Shown here piece after piece: positions 9,134-17,937 of a stretch of DNA of 64,000 nt (the stretch's first letter is position 1; every line of letters starts with the position of its first letter). The notes beneath the pieces were generated by a model that saw only the letters and a list, made by a program, of their open reading frames with translations, was not told the DNA's origin and made no database searches. This stretch comes from Nitrospira sp. (GTDB lineage Bacteria > Nitrospirota > Nitrospiria > Nitrospirales > Nitrospiraceae): assembly GCA_016715825.1 (NCBI GenBank), contig JADJXO010000010.1, positions 36,830 to 100,829 on the forward strand. The letters run 5' to 3'. A program made the translations under genes and the position numbers.

Positions 9134-10159
9134 ATGAATGCGCCTCTGAATCCTTCCGCGATCTTAGACACCGCCTTCGGCTTTTGGAGCTCAAAGGCCC
9201 TCCTCACGGCCGTCGAACTTGGACTATTCACGACGCTCGGCAACCGTCGTCTTACAGGGGCGGAGTTGGGGAACGAATTGCGATTGCACCCGCGCGCGAA
9301 TCCTGATTTCTTTGATACCCTCGTGGCAATGAAGTTCCTCGACCGTGAGAACGACGGCCCACAGGCAAGATATTTCAACACACCCGAGGGCGCACTGTTC
9401 CTCGATGCCGCGAGCCCACGGTATATCGGCGGCATTCTGGTGATGCTCAACGCACGACTGTTCAAGTTTTGGAACGATCTGCCCGAAGCCTTGCAGACAG
9501 GCCTGCCACAGAATGAAGTCAAGCACGGGCAGAAAGGAATGTTTGAAGAGCTCTACTCCGACCTGCCCGGACTTGAACAATTCATGGGCGCCATGACCGG
9601 CCTCTCCCGTGTCAACTTCGAGGCATTCGCAGAAACATTCGACTTTTCACAATTCAAAACCCTTTGCGACATCGGCGGCGCGACTGGTCTGCTCAGCATC
9701 GAGGTCGCGAAACGACATCCACATCTCACGTGTACGAGTTTTGATCTGCCGGTCGTTGAACCGATTGCGAAGAGACACATCGCTGATGCCGGGCTAGACG
9801 GTCGGGTGCGCACCGCATCTGGCGACTTCTTCGAGGACCGGCTTCCAAAGGCGGATCTCATCACGATGGGTATGATCCTGCACGACTGGAATCTTGAGAA
9901 GAAGATGCACCTGATTCGTTCAGCCTACGACGCGCTACCCGTCGGCGGAGCGTTGGTGGCCATCGAAGCACTGATTGATGATGCCCGGCGTGAGAACGTA
10001 CAGGGGTTGCTCATGTCCCTCAACATGCTCATCGAATTCGGCGATGCGTTCGATTATTCAGGCGCAGATTTTCGCCGATGGTGCGGCGAGGTTGGATTCA
10101 AGCGGTTCGAGATCATTCATCTTGCAGGCCCGTCGAGCGCGGCAGTGGCCTACAAATAG
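9134..10159 (+). CDS. SAM-dependent O-methyltransferase (COMT/ASMT-like family)
   Basis: The 341-residue protein has the two-part architecture of plant-type O-methyltransferases: an N-terminal winged-helix dimerisation domain (about 10-110) with ALLTAVELGLFTTL, then a Rossmann methyltransferase domain. Motif I is CDIGGATGLLSIEVAKRHP, the next SAM-binding acidic stretch is FDLPVVEPIA, and the catalytic-His region is GMILHDWNLEKK, in the place of the general base of this family. Relatives include acetylserotonin, hydroxyneurosporene and antibiotic O-methyltransferases, so the substrate cannot be named. It is preceded closely by the unknown 8677-9084 gene. The nearby metK/ahcY genes supply and recycle SAM in general and are not specific partners. 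Confidence 0.85.
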   Translation: MNAPLNPSAILDTAFGFWSSKALLTAVELGLFTTLGNRRLTGAELGNELRLHPRANPDFFDTLVAMKFLDRENDGPQARYFNTPEGALFLDAASPRYIGGILVMLNARLFKFWNDLPEALQTGLPQNEVKHGQKGMFEELYSDLPGLEQFMGAMTGLSRVNFEAFAETFDFSQFKTLCDIGGATGLLSIEVAKRHPHLTCTSFDLPVVEPIAKRHIADAGLDGRVRTASGDFFEDRLPKADLITMGMILHDWNLEKKMHLIRSAYDALPVGGALVAIEALIDDARRENVQGLLMSLNMLIEFGDAFDYSGADFRRWCGEVGFKRFEIIHLAGPSSAAVAYK

Positions 10160-10205
10160 TCGGTCCGGCAGCAGACGACTCTCACTCTCGCCTTCCGACA
10201 GTTAC

Positions 10206-10234
10206 TTGACAACTTTTTCCACCCTCCGTACGCT
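10206..10234 (+). promoter_or_regulatory. Possible sigma-70 promoter for the two-component pair
   Basis: A perfect TTGACA at 10206-10211 is followed after 17 bases by TACGCT at 10229-10234, a weak -10 match. The start codon of the regulator gene is at 10246, so the transcript would have a very short leader. The -35 match is good and the -10 is poor. Confidence 0.35.
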
Positions 10235-10245
10235 GAGAGAACCGC

Positions 10246-10956
10246 ATGGGTAACCTGACTCACAAGAAAATTCTGATCGTCGAAGATGAGCGCGATATCC
10301 TGCAGCTCGTCAAGCACTACGTTGAAAAAGAAGGGTTTCGAACCATCATCGCAACCACTGGACTCGAAGCCCTGAAGCAAGTCTCTGAAGGGACCCCTGA
10401 TTTAGTCGTCCTCGATCTCATGTTACCCGAGATGGGCGGGCTGGAAGTCTGCAAGCGTCTCCGTTCCGCTCCGGATACCGCCATGCTCCCGATCATCATG
10501 TTGACGGCGAAAGCGGAGGAATCGGACACGATCGTCGGGCTGGAACTGGGCGCAGACGACTACGTCACCAAGCCCTTCAGCCCCAAGACACTGGTCGCTC
10601 GTGTGAAAGCCCTCCTGCGTCGGGTCGACCGTACACCAGAGACCGAGCCTGACCTCTATCGGTATGAGACGCTCACCATGAATCTCTCCCGGCATGAGGT
10701 CACCGTCGGCAAACAAGAGGTGACGTTAACGGCCAAGGAATTCGGTTTGCTCGAACACTTGCTGCGTCATCGAGGCCGGGTACTTACCCGCGAGGTATTG
10801 CTCAATGCCGTTTGGGGTTACGACTACTATGGAACAACCAGGACGGTCGACGTGCATATCCGACGGTTGAAACAGAAGCTACCGCTTCTTGAAGAAGCTA
10901 TCGTCTCGGTCAAATCACTTGGGTACAAACTGAAAGACGTCGACGAGCCAGGATGA
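10246..10956 (+). CDS. PhoB/OmpR-family response regulator
   Basis: The receiver domain (about 8-120) has the acidic pair in IVEDERD, the phospho-acceptor Asp57 in VVLDLMLP and the conserved Lys in YVTKPFSP. A winged-helix DNA-binding domain (about 140-232) follows with LTAKEFGLLEHLLRHRGRV and TRTVDVHIRRLKQKL. At 236 residues it matches PhoB. It overlaps the following kinase gene by the sequence ATGA, so the two are translationally coupled and are surely cognate. Whether the signal is phosphate is not shown; no pst/phoU genes are nearby. Confidence 0.93.
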   Translation: MGNLTHKKILIVEDERDILQLVKHYVEKEGFRTIIATTGLEALKQVSEGTPDLVVLDLMLPEMGGLEVCKRLRSAPDTAMLPIIMLTAKAEESDTIVGLELGADDYVTKPFSPKTLVARVKALLRRVDRTPETEPDLYRYETLTMNLSRHEVTVGKQEVTLTAKEFGLLEHLLRHRGRVLTREVLLNAVWGYDYYGTTRTVDVHIRRLKQKLPLLEEAIVSVKSLGYKLKDVDEPG

Positions 10957-12890
10957 CGTGGTCGATCCGCTGGAAGATCATGACCGGAACGCTGGCAGCA
11001 GTGGCCTGTGGCCTGCTCATTGCCGGCGTGATGACGATTCAGGCTCTCGAAAGGCAACACCTGGCACAACTGGGCGAGGTACTTGAGGCCAAAACAAAGC
11101 TCGTCGAGTACGGGTTCCAGTCCCTCTTTGACACAGATCGGTCATTCCTCCCCTCCACTCACCTCCAGGACACCACACGCGACCTCAGCAGTCGGACTAT
11201 GGCCCGGGTGACCCTCATTGCCGCCGATGGAACCGTCCTTGCCGACAGTGCGGTACGAGATACGGAACTCTCGACACTCGAGAGCCACACGTCTCGACCT
11301 GAAGTCGATCAGGCGTTGTCTCTGGGACAGGGACAGGATATCCGCTCGAGCCATACCACCGGTGAACGGACGATGTATCGGGCCGTCCTCCTGAAGACGA
11401 CCCAGGACACGTCACCGCTTGTCGTACGGGTGGGGCTGCCGATGGTTGTGCTTGACCGCGAGCTATCAAAGACGCGGGAGCAGATCATTCTCGCGCTGGG
11501 AGTAGCATTCCTCGTGGCCCTTACGCTTAGTGTGTGGTTGGCGCGCAGCATTACCAAGCCACTTTCCGATATCGTGTCGGCTGCTCGACAACTGGATACC
11601 GGCATCCATGCGCTCCACATCCGGACAACTGCACAGGATGAAGTCGGCCTCTTGGCCTCCACGCTGAATCATGTAGCCGACCAGCTTCAAACCAAAATCG
11701 ATGAGCTGTCTGAGGATCGAGCTCAACTCTTGGCAGTCCTGACGTCAATGGTTGAAGGCGTCATGGTCTTGGACTATCGAGGCCACGTCCTGCAGGTCAA
11801 TCCGGCACTGGAGCGGATGTTCGGCATCTCCCGCGTTGAGGCACGCGGTCGACCGTGCACCGACCTATTTCGCCATCAGCAGCTCAATGAACTGGTGGCC
11901 GGCATCCTGCACTCGCCAGCCCATCATCAGGATGAAATCATACTGCCTCTGACGGCACGATGCCTCCAGATCGAAGCCTCCCCCGCGGGAGGCAAACGAG
12001 AAAACGAAGCATGTGTCGTGTTGGTCTTTCACGATATTACGGACCTTCGTCGGTTGGAGAAGATCCGGAAAGATTTCGTCGCGAACGTCTCGCACGAGCT
12101 TCGCACGCCGCTCACGTCCATCAAGGGTTATGTGGAAGCCCTTCTCGATGGAGCTAAAGACGACCCGGTGGCTTCCTCGAATTTTTTGGATATCATTCTC
12201 AAACAAAGCGATCGATTGAATCTGATCATCCAAGACTTGCTCGAATTGTCAAAGATCGAGTCAGGTAGCATTTCATTCAAGGAAGAACCAATCGAGCTCA
12301 TGCCTTTGCTGGAGCGCGCGCTTGCCGTCGTCAAACCGATCGCCGACAAAAATCGTCATCACCTTTCCACGACAATCGATTCAGGGCTCCCGGCAATAGC
12401 AGGAGACGAAGGGCGCCTTGTCCAGGTGCTCACCAACCTCCTCGATAACGCAATCAAGTATACCCCGGTGGGCGGGACGATTGCGGTCAGCGCCACGCTG
12501 GTTTCTCCTCAAGGAAAGATCGAGCTCCCCATAAATGCGATCGATATCAGCGTGGCTGATACTGGAATCGGCATCCCTGAACAGGACAGGCCACGCGTGT
12601 TCGAGCGCTTTTACCGTGTTGACAGAGCACGATCTCGCGAGCTAGGAGGAACCGGATTGGGATTAGCCATCGTGAAACACATCGTTGAAGGACACGGAGG
12701 ACAGGTCTGGGTGGAGGCGAACCAGCCGCGGGGAAGTCGATTTGTTGTTCGCCTCCCCATCAACCCCGAACGCCATCTCCTGGCTCAATGGGATGGCGAA
12801 GGGTTTGTTGGGGGGGGGGGGGGGGTGGGGGGGGGGGGGGTGGGGGGTGGGGGGGGGTTTGGTGGGGGGGTGGGGGTGGGGGTTGAGTAA
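10953..12890 (+). CDS. PhoR-type sensor histidine kinase (3' end unreliable)
   Basis: The domains are TM1 (10-30), a periplasmic sensor region, TM2 (about 177-197), HAMP, a PAS domain (about 255-360), HisKA with His381 in NVSHELRTPL, and a HATPase domain with NLLDNAIKYTP, DTGIGIPEQD and GGTGLGLAIVKHIVEGHGG. The catalytic core ends normally at SRFVVRLPI. The remaining tail, after about residue 612, is read from a poly-G tract and is Gly/Val only; the real stop is probably a short way into or before that tract. The gene overlaps its regulator by four bases. The architecture matches PhoR, but the stimulus is unknown. Confidence 0.9.
   Translation: MTWSIRWKIMTGTLAAVACGLLIAGVMTIQALERQHLAQLGEVLEAKTKLVEYGFQSLFDTDRSFLPSTHLQDTTRDLSSRTMARVTLIAADGTVLADSAVRDTELSTLESHTSRPEVDQALSLGQGQDIRSSHTTGERTMYRAVLLKTTQDTSPLVVRVGLPMVVLDRELSKTREQIILALGVAFLVALTLSVWLARSITKPLSDIVSAARQLDTGIHALHIRTTAQDEVGLLASTLNHVADQLQTKIDELSEDRAQLLAVLTSMVEGVMVLDYRGHVLQVNPALERMFGISRVEARGRPCTDLFRHQQLNELVAGILHSPAHHQDEIILPLTARCLQIEASPAGGKRENEACVVLVFHDITDLRRLEKIRKDFVANVSHELRTPLTSIKGYVEALLDGAKDDPVASSNFLDIILKQSDRLNLIIQDLLELSKIESGSISFKEEPIELMPLLERALAVVKPIADKNRHHLSTTIDSGLPAIAGDEGRLVQVLTNLLDNAIKYTPVGGTIAVSATLVSPQGKIELPINAIDISVADTGIGIPEQDRPRVFERFYRVDRARSRELGGTGLGLAIVKHIVEGHGGQVWVEANQPRGSRFVVRLPINPERHLLAQWDGEGFVGGGGGVGGGGVGGGGGFGGGVGVGVE
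12809..12884. repeat. Poly-G low-complexity tract
   Basis: The plus strand is almost only G with scattered T between the last normal codons of the histidine kinase and the 3' end of the convergent fabH gene. It is a second instance of the aberrant composition seen at 8144-8310. It replaces the kinase stop codon region and any terminator between the two convergent genes. Sequencing artefact is the likeliest explanation. Confidence 0.8.
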
Positions 12891-12909
12891 GACAGAGACT
12901 CCTTAGGTT

Positions 12910-13902
12910 CTACCAGCGGATGAGGCTCGTGGCCCACGTCAGCCCCCCGCCAAAACTGCCGAGCAGCACCAGATCTCCGGGTGAAACGTTTCCACGGCGA
13001 ACCGCGTCGTCGAGCGCGATCGGCAGAGATGCTGAGGACGTGTTGCCGTATCGTTCGATCACCGATGCCAGATAATCGCGGCCGACTCCCAAGCGACCAG
13101 CGATGTGAGACAAGATCCTCCCGTTCGCCTGATGGAGGACCACCTGCCGGATATCCTCAGAACGAACGCCGAATTCCTTCAAGATTTCCTGTACCGCATG
13201 TTCGACTCGTCGCACGGCCAAACGGAAGAGCGGCGCCCCACGCATGCGAAGCGCATGCCCTTTTGTTCTGAACGCCTCGGATGTCAGCGGCATCCTTGAC
13301 CCACCGCCAGGAACGCGGATAAGTCCATGGTGCGCCCCATCAGCATATAACTTGACGCCGAGAATCCCTCGCCACTCAGGGCTGCGATCGTCTTCGCCTC
13401 GGACGATAACGGCTCCGGCTCCGTCTCCGAACAGCAGGGTTGTCGCTTTATCCTGATAATCCAGGGATCGGGACTTCACCTCCGACCCAATCACCAAGCA
13501 GGTCCGAACCTGGGTGCTCTGAATCATGGCCCGCGCCATGGAAAGGGCGTACAAAAAACCCGAGCAGGAGGCGGATATGTCAAACGCGCCAATCTGTTTA
13601 CATCCCAAGCCTCGCTGGACCGCGCACGCGGTCGATGGAAACGCCATATCAGGGGACGTTGTGGACACGATAATGACATCGATAGAGGAAGGTGTACACT
13701 CCGCAGCCTCCAGCGCTTGACGCCCGGCGGCAATGGCCATGTCGGAAGACGCTTCATGCGCTGCAGCCCACCGACGCGTCCGAATACCAGTGAGGCGTTC
13801 AATATCAGCCGGAGGGACCCCGGTCAGCCCGGCAAGCTCATCGTTGGTAACCACACGGGACGGTACATAGCTGCCTGTGCCAATGAGTCGGGGTCGGATC
13901 AT
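12910..13902 (-). CDS. fabH: 3-oxoacyl-[acyl-carrier-protein] synthase III
   Basis: FabH starts fatty-acid synthesis by condensing acetyl-CoA with malonyl-ACP. The Cys-His-Asn triad is visible: the nucleophile in ISASCSGFLYAL, the His in VVLHQANGRI and the Asn in YGNTSSASLP. The N-terminal motif IGTGSYVPSRVVTNDEL and the C-terminal LLGSFGGGLTWA are typical. The length of 330 residues is normal. It is not clustered with other fab genes, so it could be a specialised KAS III; the sequence does not decide. It converges with the PhoR-type kinase, with the poly-G tract between them. Confidence 0.93.
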   Translation of the reverse strand: MIRPRLIGTGSYVPSRVVTNDELAGLTGVPPADIERLTGIRTRRWAAAHEASSDMAIAAGRQALEAAECTPSSIDVIIVSTTSPDMAFPSTACAVQRGLGCKQIGAFDISASCSGFLYALSMARAMIQSTQVRTCLVIGSEVKSRSLDYQDKATTLLFGDGAGAVIVRGEDDRSPEWRGILGVKLYADGAHHGLIRVPGGGSRMPLTSEAFRTKGHALRMRGAPLFRLAVRRVEHAVQEILKEFGVRSEDIRQVVLHQANGRILSHIAGRLGVGRDYLASVIERYGNTSSASLPIALDDAVRRGNVSPGDLVLLGSFGGGLTWATSLIRW

Positions 13903-14042
13903 CCTCTAAGCCATGAGCATGTTTTTCAAAATTGTTCACGCTGCTGTCGCGGCGAGGGGATTATAGGGAGCATCAGCAGACGGGTCAACCGAACTAACCG
14001 TGTGATTGATTTTTACCGCTTTCCTTGCTATGTGTATTAGGT

Positions 14043-15038
14043 ATGAATCGATTAGGTTCTCCTCTTGGGGCCCTTTCGTCATCAACGTTGTCACGCCTTC
14101 GGCTGGTCGGGTGCCTCACTGTGGGATCCGTCTTCTTGGTCTCTTGTGCCGGTGATATCACTGCCGGCGACGTGCGGAGTGGGCTCAAGAAAGTCATCAG
14201 TGGCACAGATGAACAAATTTTCATCGGCGATACCCTCGACAACCACTACCATCCCAATGTCATCATGAAGCGGGGGGAAGCGTATTTTGAGAAGGAAGAA
14301 TATGCGGAGGCCCTCGTCGAGTACAACCACTTCATGGACCTTCATCGCAATCACGTACTGGCTCCTTATGCGGCATTCAGAATCGGTGAAATTCATGTCA
14401 TGATGGCAAAGACGATCGACCGAGACCCTGAACCGATGCACAAGGCCATCGCCGCATTCGAACAGATGAGAAGAGATTTCCCCGGTAGCCGCTACGACAT
14501 GCAAGCTCAGCAAAAACTCGAAGAGTGCCATGATTGGATCGCCCAAATGCACCTCTTCGTAGGACAATTCTACTACCGGCGAGGTTCATATCTTGCCGCC
14601 GCACACCGGTTCGGACAGGTCATCAAAACCTATCCCGATAAACCCGCCGCCTCAGATGCCTTGTATCATCAAGCCAAGGCGTACCATGAAATGGGGGCCG
14701 ACGATTGGGCAAAAGATAATCTCGTCGCCCTCCTGGACAAACATCCACATAGTACGGTCGCCGATGCCGGGAGCACGTTGTTGGAAAAAATCGGTGGGGC
14801 TCCCTCTAAAACGTTCCTTGCACAGAAATCGGACCCAGTTTCTCTGTCCGATGCCGCTCCGACGGCTATTCCAAACAGTCCATCACGGATTCCTCACCAA
14901 TCATCGGTTTTTTCGTCGCCCACTTCGCCAATCGGGACACTTGGTGTTCCCCAAGCGCTCAGCCAGCCACATACCCCTCCTACGGAGACGACGTTCGGAA
15001 ACGCCTTCACAGCCTGTCGGCTTGGCGCCTGGTGCTAA
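14043..15038 (+). CDS. bamD: Outer-membrane assembly lipoprotein BamD
   Basis: The sequence has a signal peptide with lipobox FLVSC, then TPR-like helical repeats: YFEKEEYAEALVEYNHFMDLHRNH, the family hallmark YAAFRIGEIHV, RDFPGSRYDMQAQQKLEEC and FYYRRGSYLAAAHRFGQVIKTYPD. BamD is the essential lipoprotein of the BAM complex that inserts beta-barrel proteins. The start is set at ATG 14043; an upstream in-frame TTG is less likely. After about residue 250 a Ser/Pro-rich tail without structure extends it beyond the usual length. It is transcribed away from fabH and converges with ccdA. Confidence 0.88.
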   Translation: MNRLGSPLGALSSSTLSRLRLVGCLTVGSVFLVSCAGDITAGDVRSGLKKVISGTDEQIFIGDTLDNHYHPNVIMKRGEAYFEKEEYAEALVEYNHFMDLHRNHVLAPYAAFRIGEIHVMMAKTIDRDPEPMHKAIAAFEQMRRDFPGSRYDMQAQQKLEECHDWIAQMHLFVGQFYYRRGSYLAAAHRFGQVIKTYPDKPAASDALYHQAKAYHEMGADDWAKDNLVALLDKHPHSTVADAGSTLLEKIGGAPSKTFLAQKSDPVSLSDAAPTAIPNSPSRIPHQSSVFSSPTSPIGTLGVPQALSQPHTPPTETTFGNAFTACRLGAWC

Positions 15039-15058
15039 TCAAGCATTCACAAGGCTCG

Positions 15059-15805
15059 CTACTGCCCTAAATACCAACCGATCCCATAGCGTTCCAAGAA
15101 ACTCGTCACCATGGTGAGCGAATTCGCGTAGATCATCACCCCGACGAGAATCAGCATGACTCCGCTCACCATTGACACTCCCCACAAATAGGCGCGCACT
15201 TCTTTGAAATAGGCGAGAAATCGATCCACCCCCAACGCCGTAAGGAATAGCGGCAAGCCCAAGCCGAGCGAGTAAAAGGTCAACAGCACGACGCCGTTGA
15301 GCAGTGAATCAGTGGTACTTGCGTAGAGGAGAATGGATCCCAGCACCGGTCCGACACAGGGTGTCCATCCCGCGGCAAAGGCCACTCCGATCAGGAACGA
15401 CCCCAGGTATCCAGCCGGTCTGTTACGAAACTGATACCGATGCTCCATCTTCAGGAACTTGAGATTCAGAATCCCAAGCAGATACAGACCGAACACGATG
15501 ATCAAGCCCCCCCCTATTCGGCGGATGAGGTCCTGATGGGTGATCAAGATCTGGCCCAGAAAGCTCGCCGATGCCCCAAAGGCAATGAAAACCGAGGAAA
15601 ACCCTGCAATGAACAGGAGGGAGTTCACGACGATCGCCTTCCTGAATTTCATGCGCTCGGACGCGTCGGTGAGCTGCTCGACCGAGAGCCCCGTGATGTA
15701 CGAGATATAACTTGGCACCAACGGCAGCACACATGGAGAAACGAACGAGAGCAGCCCTGCAGAAAATGCGGCGATCAGAGAGATCTGTGGGATTGATTGT
15801 GTCAT
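15059..15805 (-). CDS. ccdA: CcdA-type thiol-disulfide electron transporter
   Basis: This is a polytopic membrane protein with six predicted helices and the two CcdA redox cysteines: SFVSPCVLPLVPSYISYITG in the first helix and GWTPCVGPVLGSIL in the fourth. CcdA passes reducing power from cytoplasmic thioredoxin across the membrane to periplasmic thioredoxin-like proteins that keep apocytochrome c haem-binding cysteines reduced. The gene starts two bases after the stop of the TlpA-like gene on the same strand, so they form an operon and act as a pair. This fits the multihaem cytochrome at 6.2 kb. Confidence 0.93.
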   Translation of the reverse strand: MTQSIPQISLIAAFSAGLLSFVSPCVLPLVPSYISYITGLSVEQLTDASERMKFRKAIVVNSLLFIAGFSSVFIAFGASASFLGQILITHQDLIRRIGGGLIIVFGLYLLGILNLKFLKMEHRYQFRNRPAGYLGSFLIGVAFAAGWTPCVGPVLGSILLYASTTDSLLNGVVLLTFYSLGLGLPLFLTALGVDRFLAYFKEVRAYLWGVSMVSGVMLILVGVMIYANSLTMVTSFLERYGIGWYLGQ

Positions 15806-15807
15806 CG

Positions 15808-16362
15808 CTATGATTTCATCAGCTCCTGTATCAATTCACGGGCTTCAGGTGACGCCCAATCGCGAGCGCCAAAGATTTTCTGCCGCACAACCCCTTGGCG
15901 GTCAAGCATGAAGGTGATCGGCAATGTGCGAGCTCCATACACCAACCCAGTGCGGTACTCCGAGTCATGGAGAATGGGAAAGGTCAATCCCATTCGCTGT
16001 TGAAATGGGCCTGTCACAGCCGGCCCCTGTGCGTCGGTTGACACCGCAAGAATTTCAAATTCCGGTCGTGGAAACGCTTGATACAGCTGTTCCATGGCTG
16101 GCATCTCGACGCGACATGGCCCACACCAGGTCGCCCAGAAATTCAGGAGAACGACTTTGCCTCTGAATTGTGACAGGCTCCTCACCTGTCCGGTCAGATC
16201 GCGCAGGGTAAAGTTGGGCGCTTGGTCACCGACTTGAACCACACCCCGTTCAAGAGCTGATCGTTTCCCAGACCGGACTGGCTCCGCTCCGGAGAAAGAC
16301 CCCAGAAGGATCCCACCAGTAACCACAAGGGCGAAGAACGGTGCAGCGAGAGGATGTCCCAT
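15808..16362 (-). CDS. TlpA/ResA-like membrane-anchored thioredoxin
   Basis: An N-terminal hydrophobic segment (about 5-25) anchors or exports a thioredoxin-fold domain with the active site FWATWCGPCRVEMPAM. The segment GDQAPNFTLRDLTGQVRSL before it and LPITFMLDRQGVVRQ after it, with the cis-Pro, are typical of AhpC/TSA-Redoxin (TlpA) proteins. At 184 residues it fits ResA/TlpA. It lies directly upstream of ccdA in the same operon and most probably receives electrons from CcdA to reduce apocytochrome c thiols. Confidence 0.9.
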   Translation of the reverse strand: MGHPLAAPFFALVVTGGILLGSFSGAEPVRSGKRSALERGVVQVGDQAPNFTLRDLTGQVRSLSQFRGKVVLLNFWATWCGPCRVEMPAMEQLYQAFPRPEFEILAVSTDAQGPAVTGPFQQRMGLTFPILHDSEYRTGLVYGARTLPITFMLDRQGVVRQKIFGARDWASPEARELIQELMKS

Positions 16363-16691
16363 AATTGCTTTAAATAATACGTGCTCAGACGCGGCAGAGT
16401 TACGATCTTACGGATCGTGACGGATGCTCGAATGTGACAGCATGCCCGGCATCCCAGTAATTTCTGATAATCTTATCCATGTTACAAGTCTCCGAAAACC
16501 TGCGTCAAGCTAACAACTTGTGACACTTTTTCAAACGCCTATCGCCGAAGTGATAGACAAACTCGATTGATGTCTCTAGAATTAGCCGGGCTTGTGCGTG
16601 GCTCGTCATTCAGCACCACATCCTCACATTTTCATAAGTAACGACAGACAGAATCGCGGCTGCTTTTCATAACCTAAACCCACGAGGGCAT
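16363..16691. other. Divergent promoter region between tlpA and metK
   Basis: This 329-base spacer separates two divergent genes. No coding frame is convincing. I looked for a SAM-sensing leader upstream of metK and recognised none. A GAGGG element sits five bases before the metK ATG. The segment 16500-16620 is relatively AT-rich and probably holds promoters. Confidence 0.5.
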
Positions 16692-17840
16692 ATGAGAGAC
16701 AATTATCTGTTCACGTCGGAATCGGTCACTGAAGGCCATCCGGACAAGATCGCGGACCAAATTTCTGATGGCATCTTGGACGCCATCATTGCTCAGGACA
16801 AATATTCCCGTGTTGCCTGCGAAACCATCCTGACCACCGGTATCGCGCTGGTTGCGGGTGAAATTTCCACAAAGGCGTATGTTGAGATCCCTGATATTAT
16901 CCGCGAAGTCATTAAGGATGTCGGATATTGTGATGCTTCGTGGGGATTCGACTATCATACCTGCTCAGTTCTGACTGCCATTCACCAACAATCCGGCGAT
17001 ATCGCGATGGGCGTGGATTCCGGGGGAGCCGGTGATCAGGGCTTGATGTTCGGATATGCCACGAATGAAACTGACGAGCTCATGCCGATGCCGATCGTGT
17101 TGGCTCACCGGCTGACGAAGCGTTTGGCAGAGGTACGGAAGAAGAACATTCTCAAGTGGGTACGCCCGGACGGCAAATCCCAGGTGACCGTCGAGTACAA
17201 GAACGGCAAACCTGTGCGGATCGATACGATTGTCGTTTCCACACAACACAGTCCCGATGTCACCAATAAGCAACTCGAACGCGACCTCATGGAAAAGGTG
17301 ATCAAGCCCGTGATGCCGAAGGGGCTCTATGACCCAACCAGCGTGAAGCATCATATCAATCCAACCGGCCGCTTCGTGGTGGGTGGCCCGATGGGTGATA
17401 CCGGCCTCACCGGCCGGAAAATCATCGTCGACACCTACGGCGGACATGGCAGTCATGGCGGGGGAGCGTTCTCCGGCAAGGACCCCACGAAGGTGGACCG
17501 CTCTGCGTCCTACATGGCTCGGTATATCGCGAAAAATCTCGTCGCTGCCCGATTGACCGACAAGTGCGAGGTACAGCTGGCCTACGCCATCGGAGTAGCC
17601 GATCCGGTATCAGTGCTGGTTGATACGAAGAATACCGAAAAGGTGTCGGTCGATCTGCTCGACAAACTCGTGCGTAAGCATTTTCCCCTGACCCCTCGGG
17701 GCATTATCGATCATCTCAAGCTCCGGCGACCGATCTTCCGAAAGACTGCCGCGTACGGGCATTTTGGACGGAGCGAACCAGAGTTTACATGGGAAAAAAC
17801 CGACAAAGCCAAAGCGCTGCGTAAAGACGCTGGGCTATAA
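16692..17840 (+). CDS. metK: S-adenosylmethionine synthetase
   Basis: MetK makes SAM from methionine and ATP. The N-terminal motif FTSESVTEGHPDKIADQISD, the central GAGDQGLMFGYA, and the P-loop-like GGPMGDTGLTGRKIIVDTYG with GGGAFSGKDPTKVDRSA are all present and complete. The length of 382 residues is normal. It is followed by ahcY, so synthesis of SAM and removal of its product SAH are genetically linked. ATG 16692 follows a GAGGG element at the right distance. Confidence 0.98.
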   Translation: MRDNYLFTSESVTEGHPDKIADQISDGILDAIIAQDKYSRVACETILTTGIALVAGEISTKAYVEIPDIIREVIKDVGYCDASWGFDYHTCSVLTAIHQQSGDIAMGVDSGGAGDQGLMFGYATNETDELMPMPIVLAHRLTKRLAEVRKKNILKWVRPDGKSQVTVEYKNGKPVRIDTIVVSTQHSPDVTNKQLERDLMEKVIKPVMPKGLYDPTSVKHHINPTGRFVVGGPMGDTGLTGRKIIVDTYGGHGSHGGGAFSGKDPTKVDRSASYMARYIAKNLVAARLTDKCEVQLAYAIGVADPVSVLVDTKNTEKVSVDLLDKLVRKHFPLTPRGIIDHLKLRRPIFRKTAAYGHFGRSEPEFTWEKTDKAKALRKDAGL

Positions 17841-17867
17841 CCGGATCGTTCCCAAGCGCATCGGCAA

Positions 17868-17898
17868 GGGGGACGGGTGCTCTACCCGCCCCCCTTTT
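17868..17898 (+). terminator. GC-rich hairpin with U-tract between metK and ahcY
   Basis: GGGGG and CGGGT at 17868-17878 pair with ACCCG and CCCCC at 17884-17893, with one internal mismatch and a short loop, followed by TTTT at 17895-17898. This has the form of an intrinsic terminator. Because ahcY follows after 40 bases, it may reduce read-through from metK and not end the unit completely. Confidence 0.65.
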
Positions 17899-17937
17899 CA
17901 TGATGGCGATTCGCACTCACCAAGAAGGAGGATTTTT

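Noticed and set aside
16363..16691. SAM riboswitch ahead of metK
   Set aside because: I looked for paired conserved elements and a terminator in the leader and found none.
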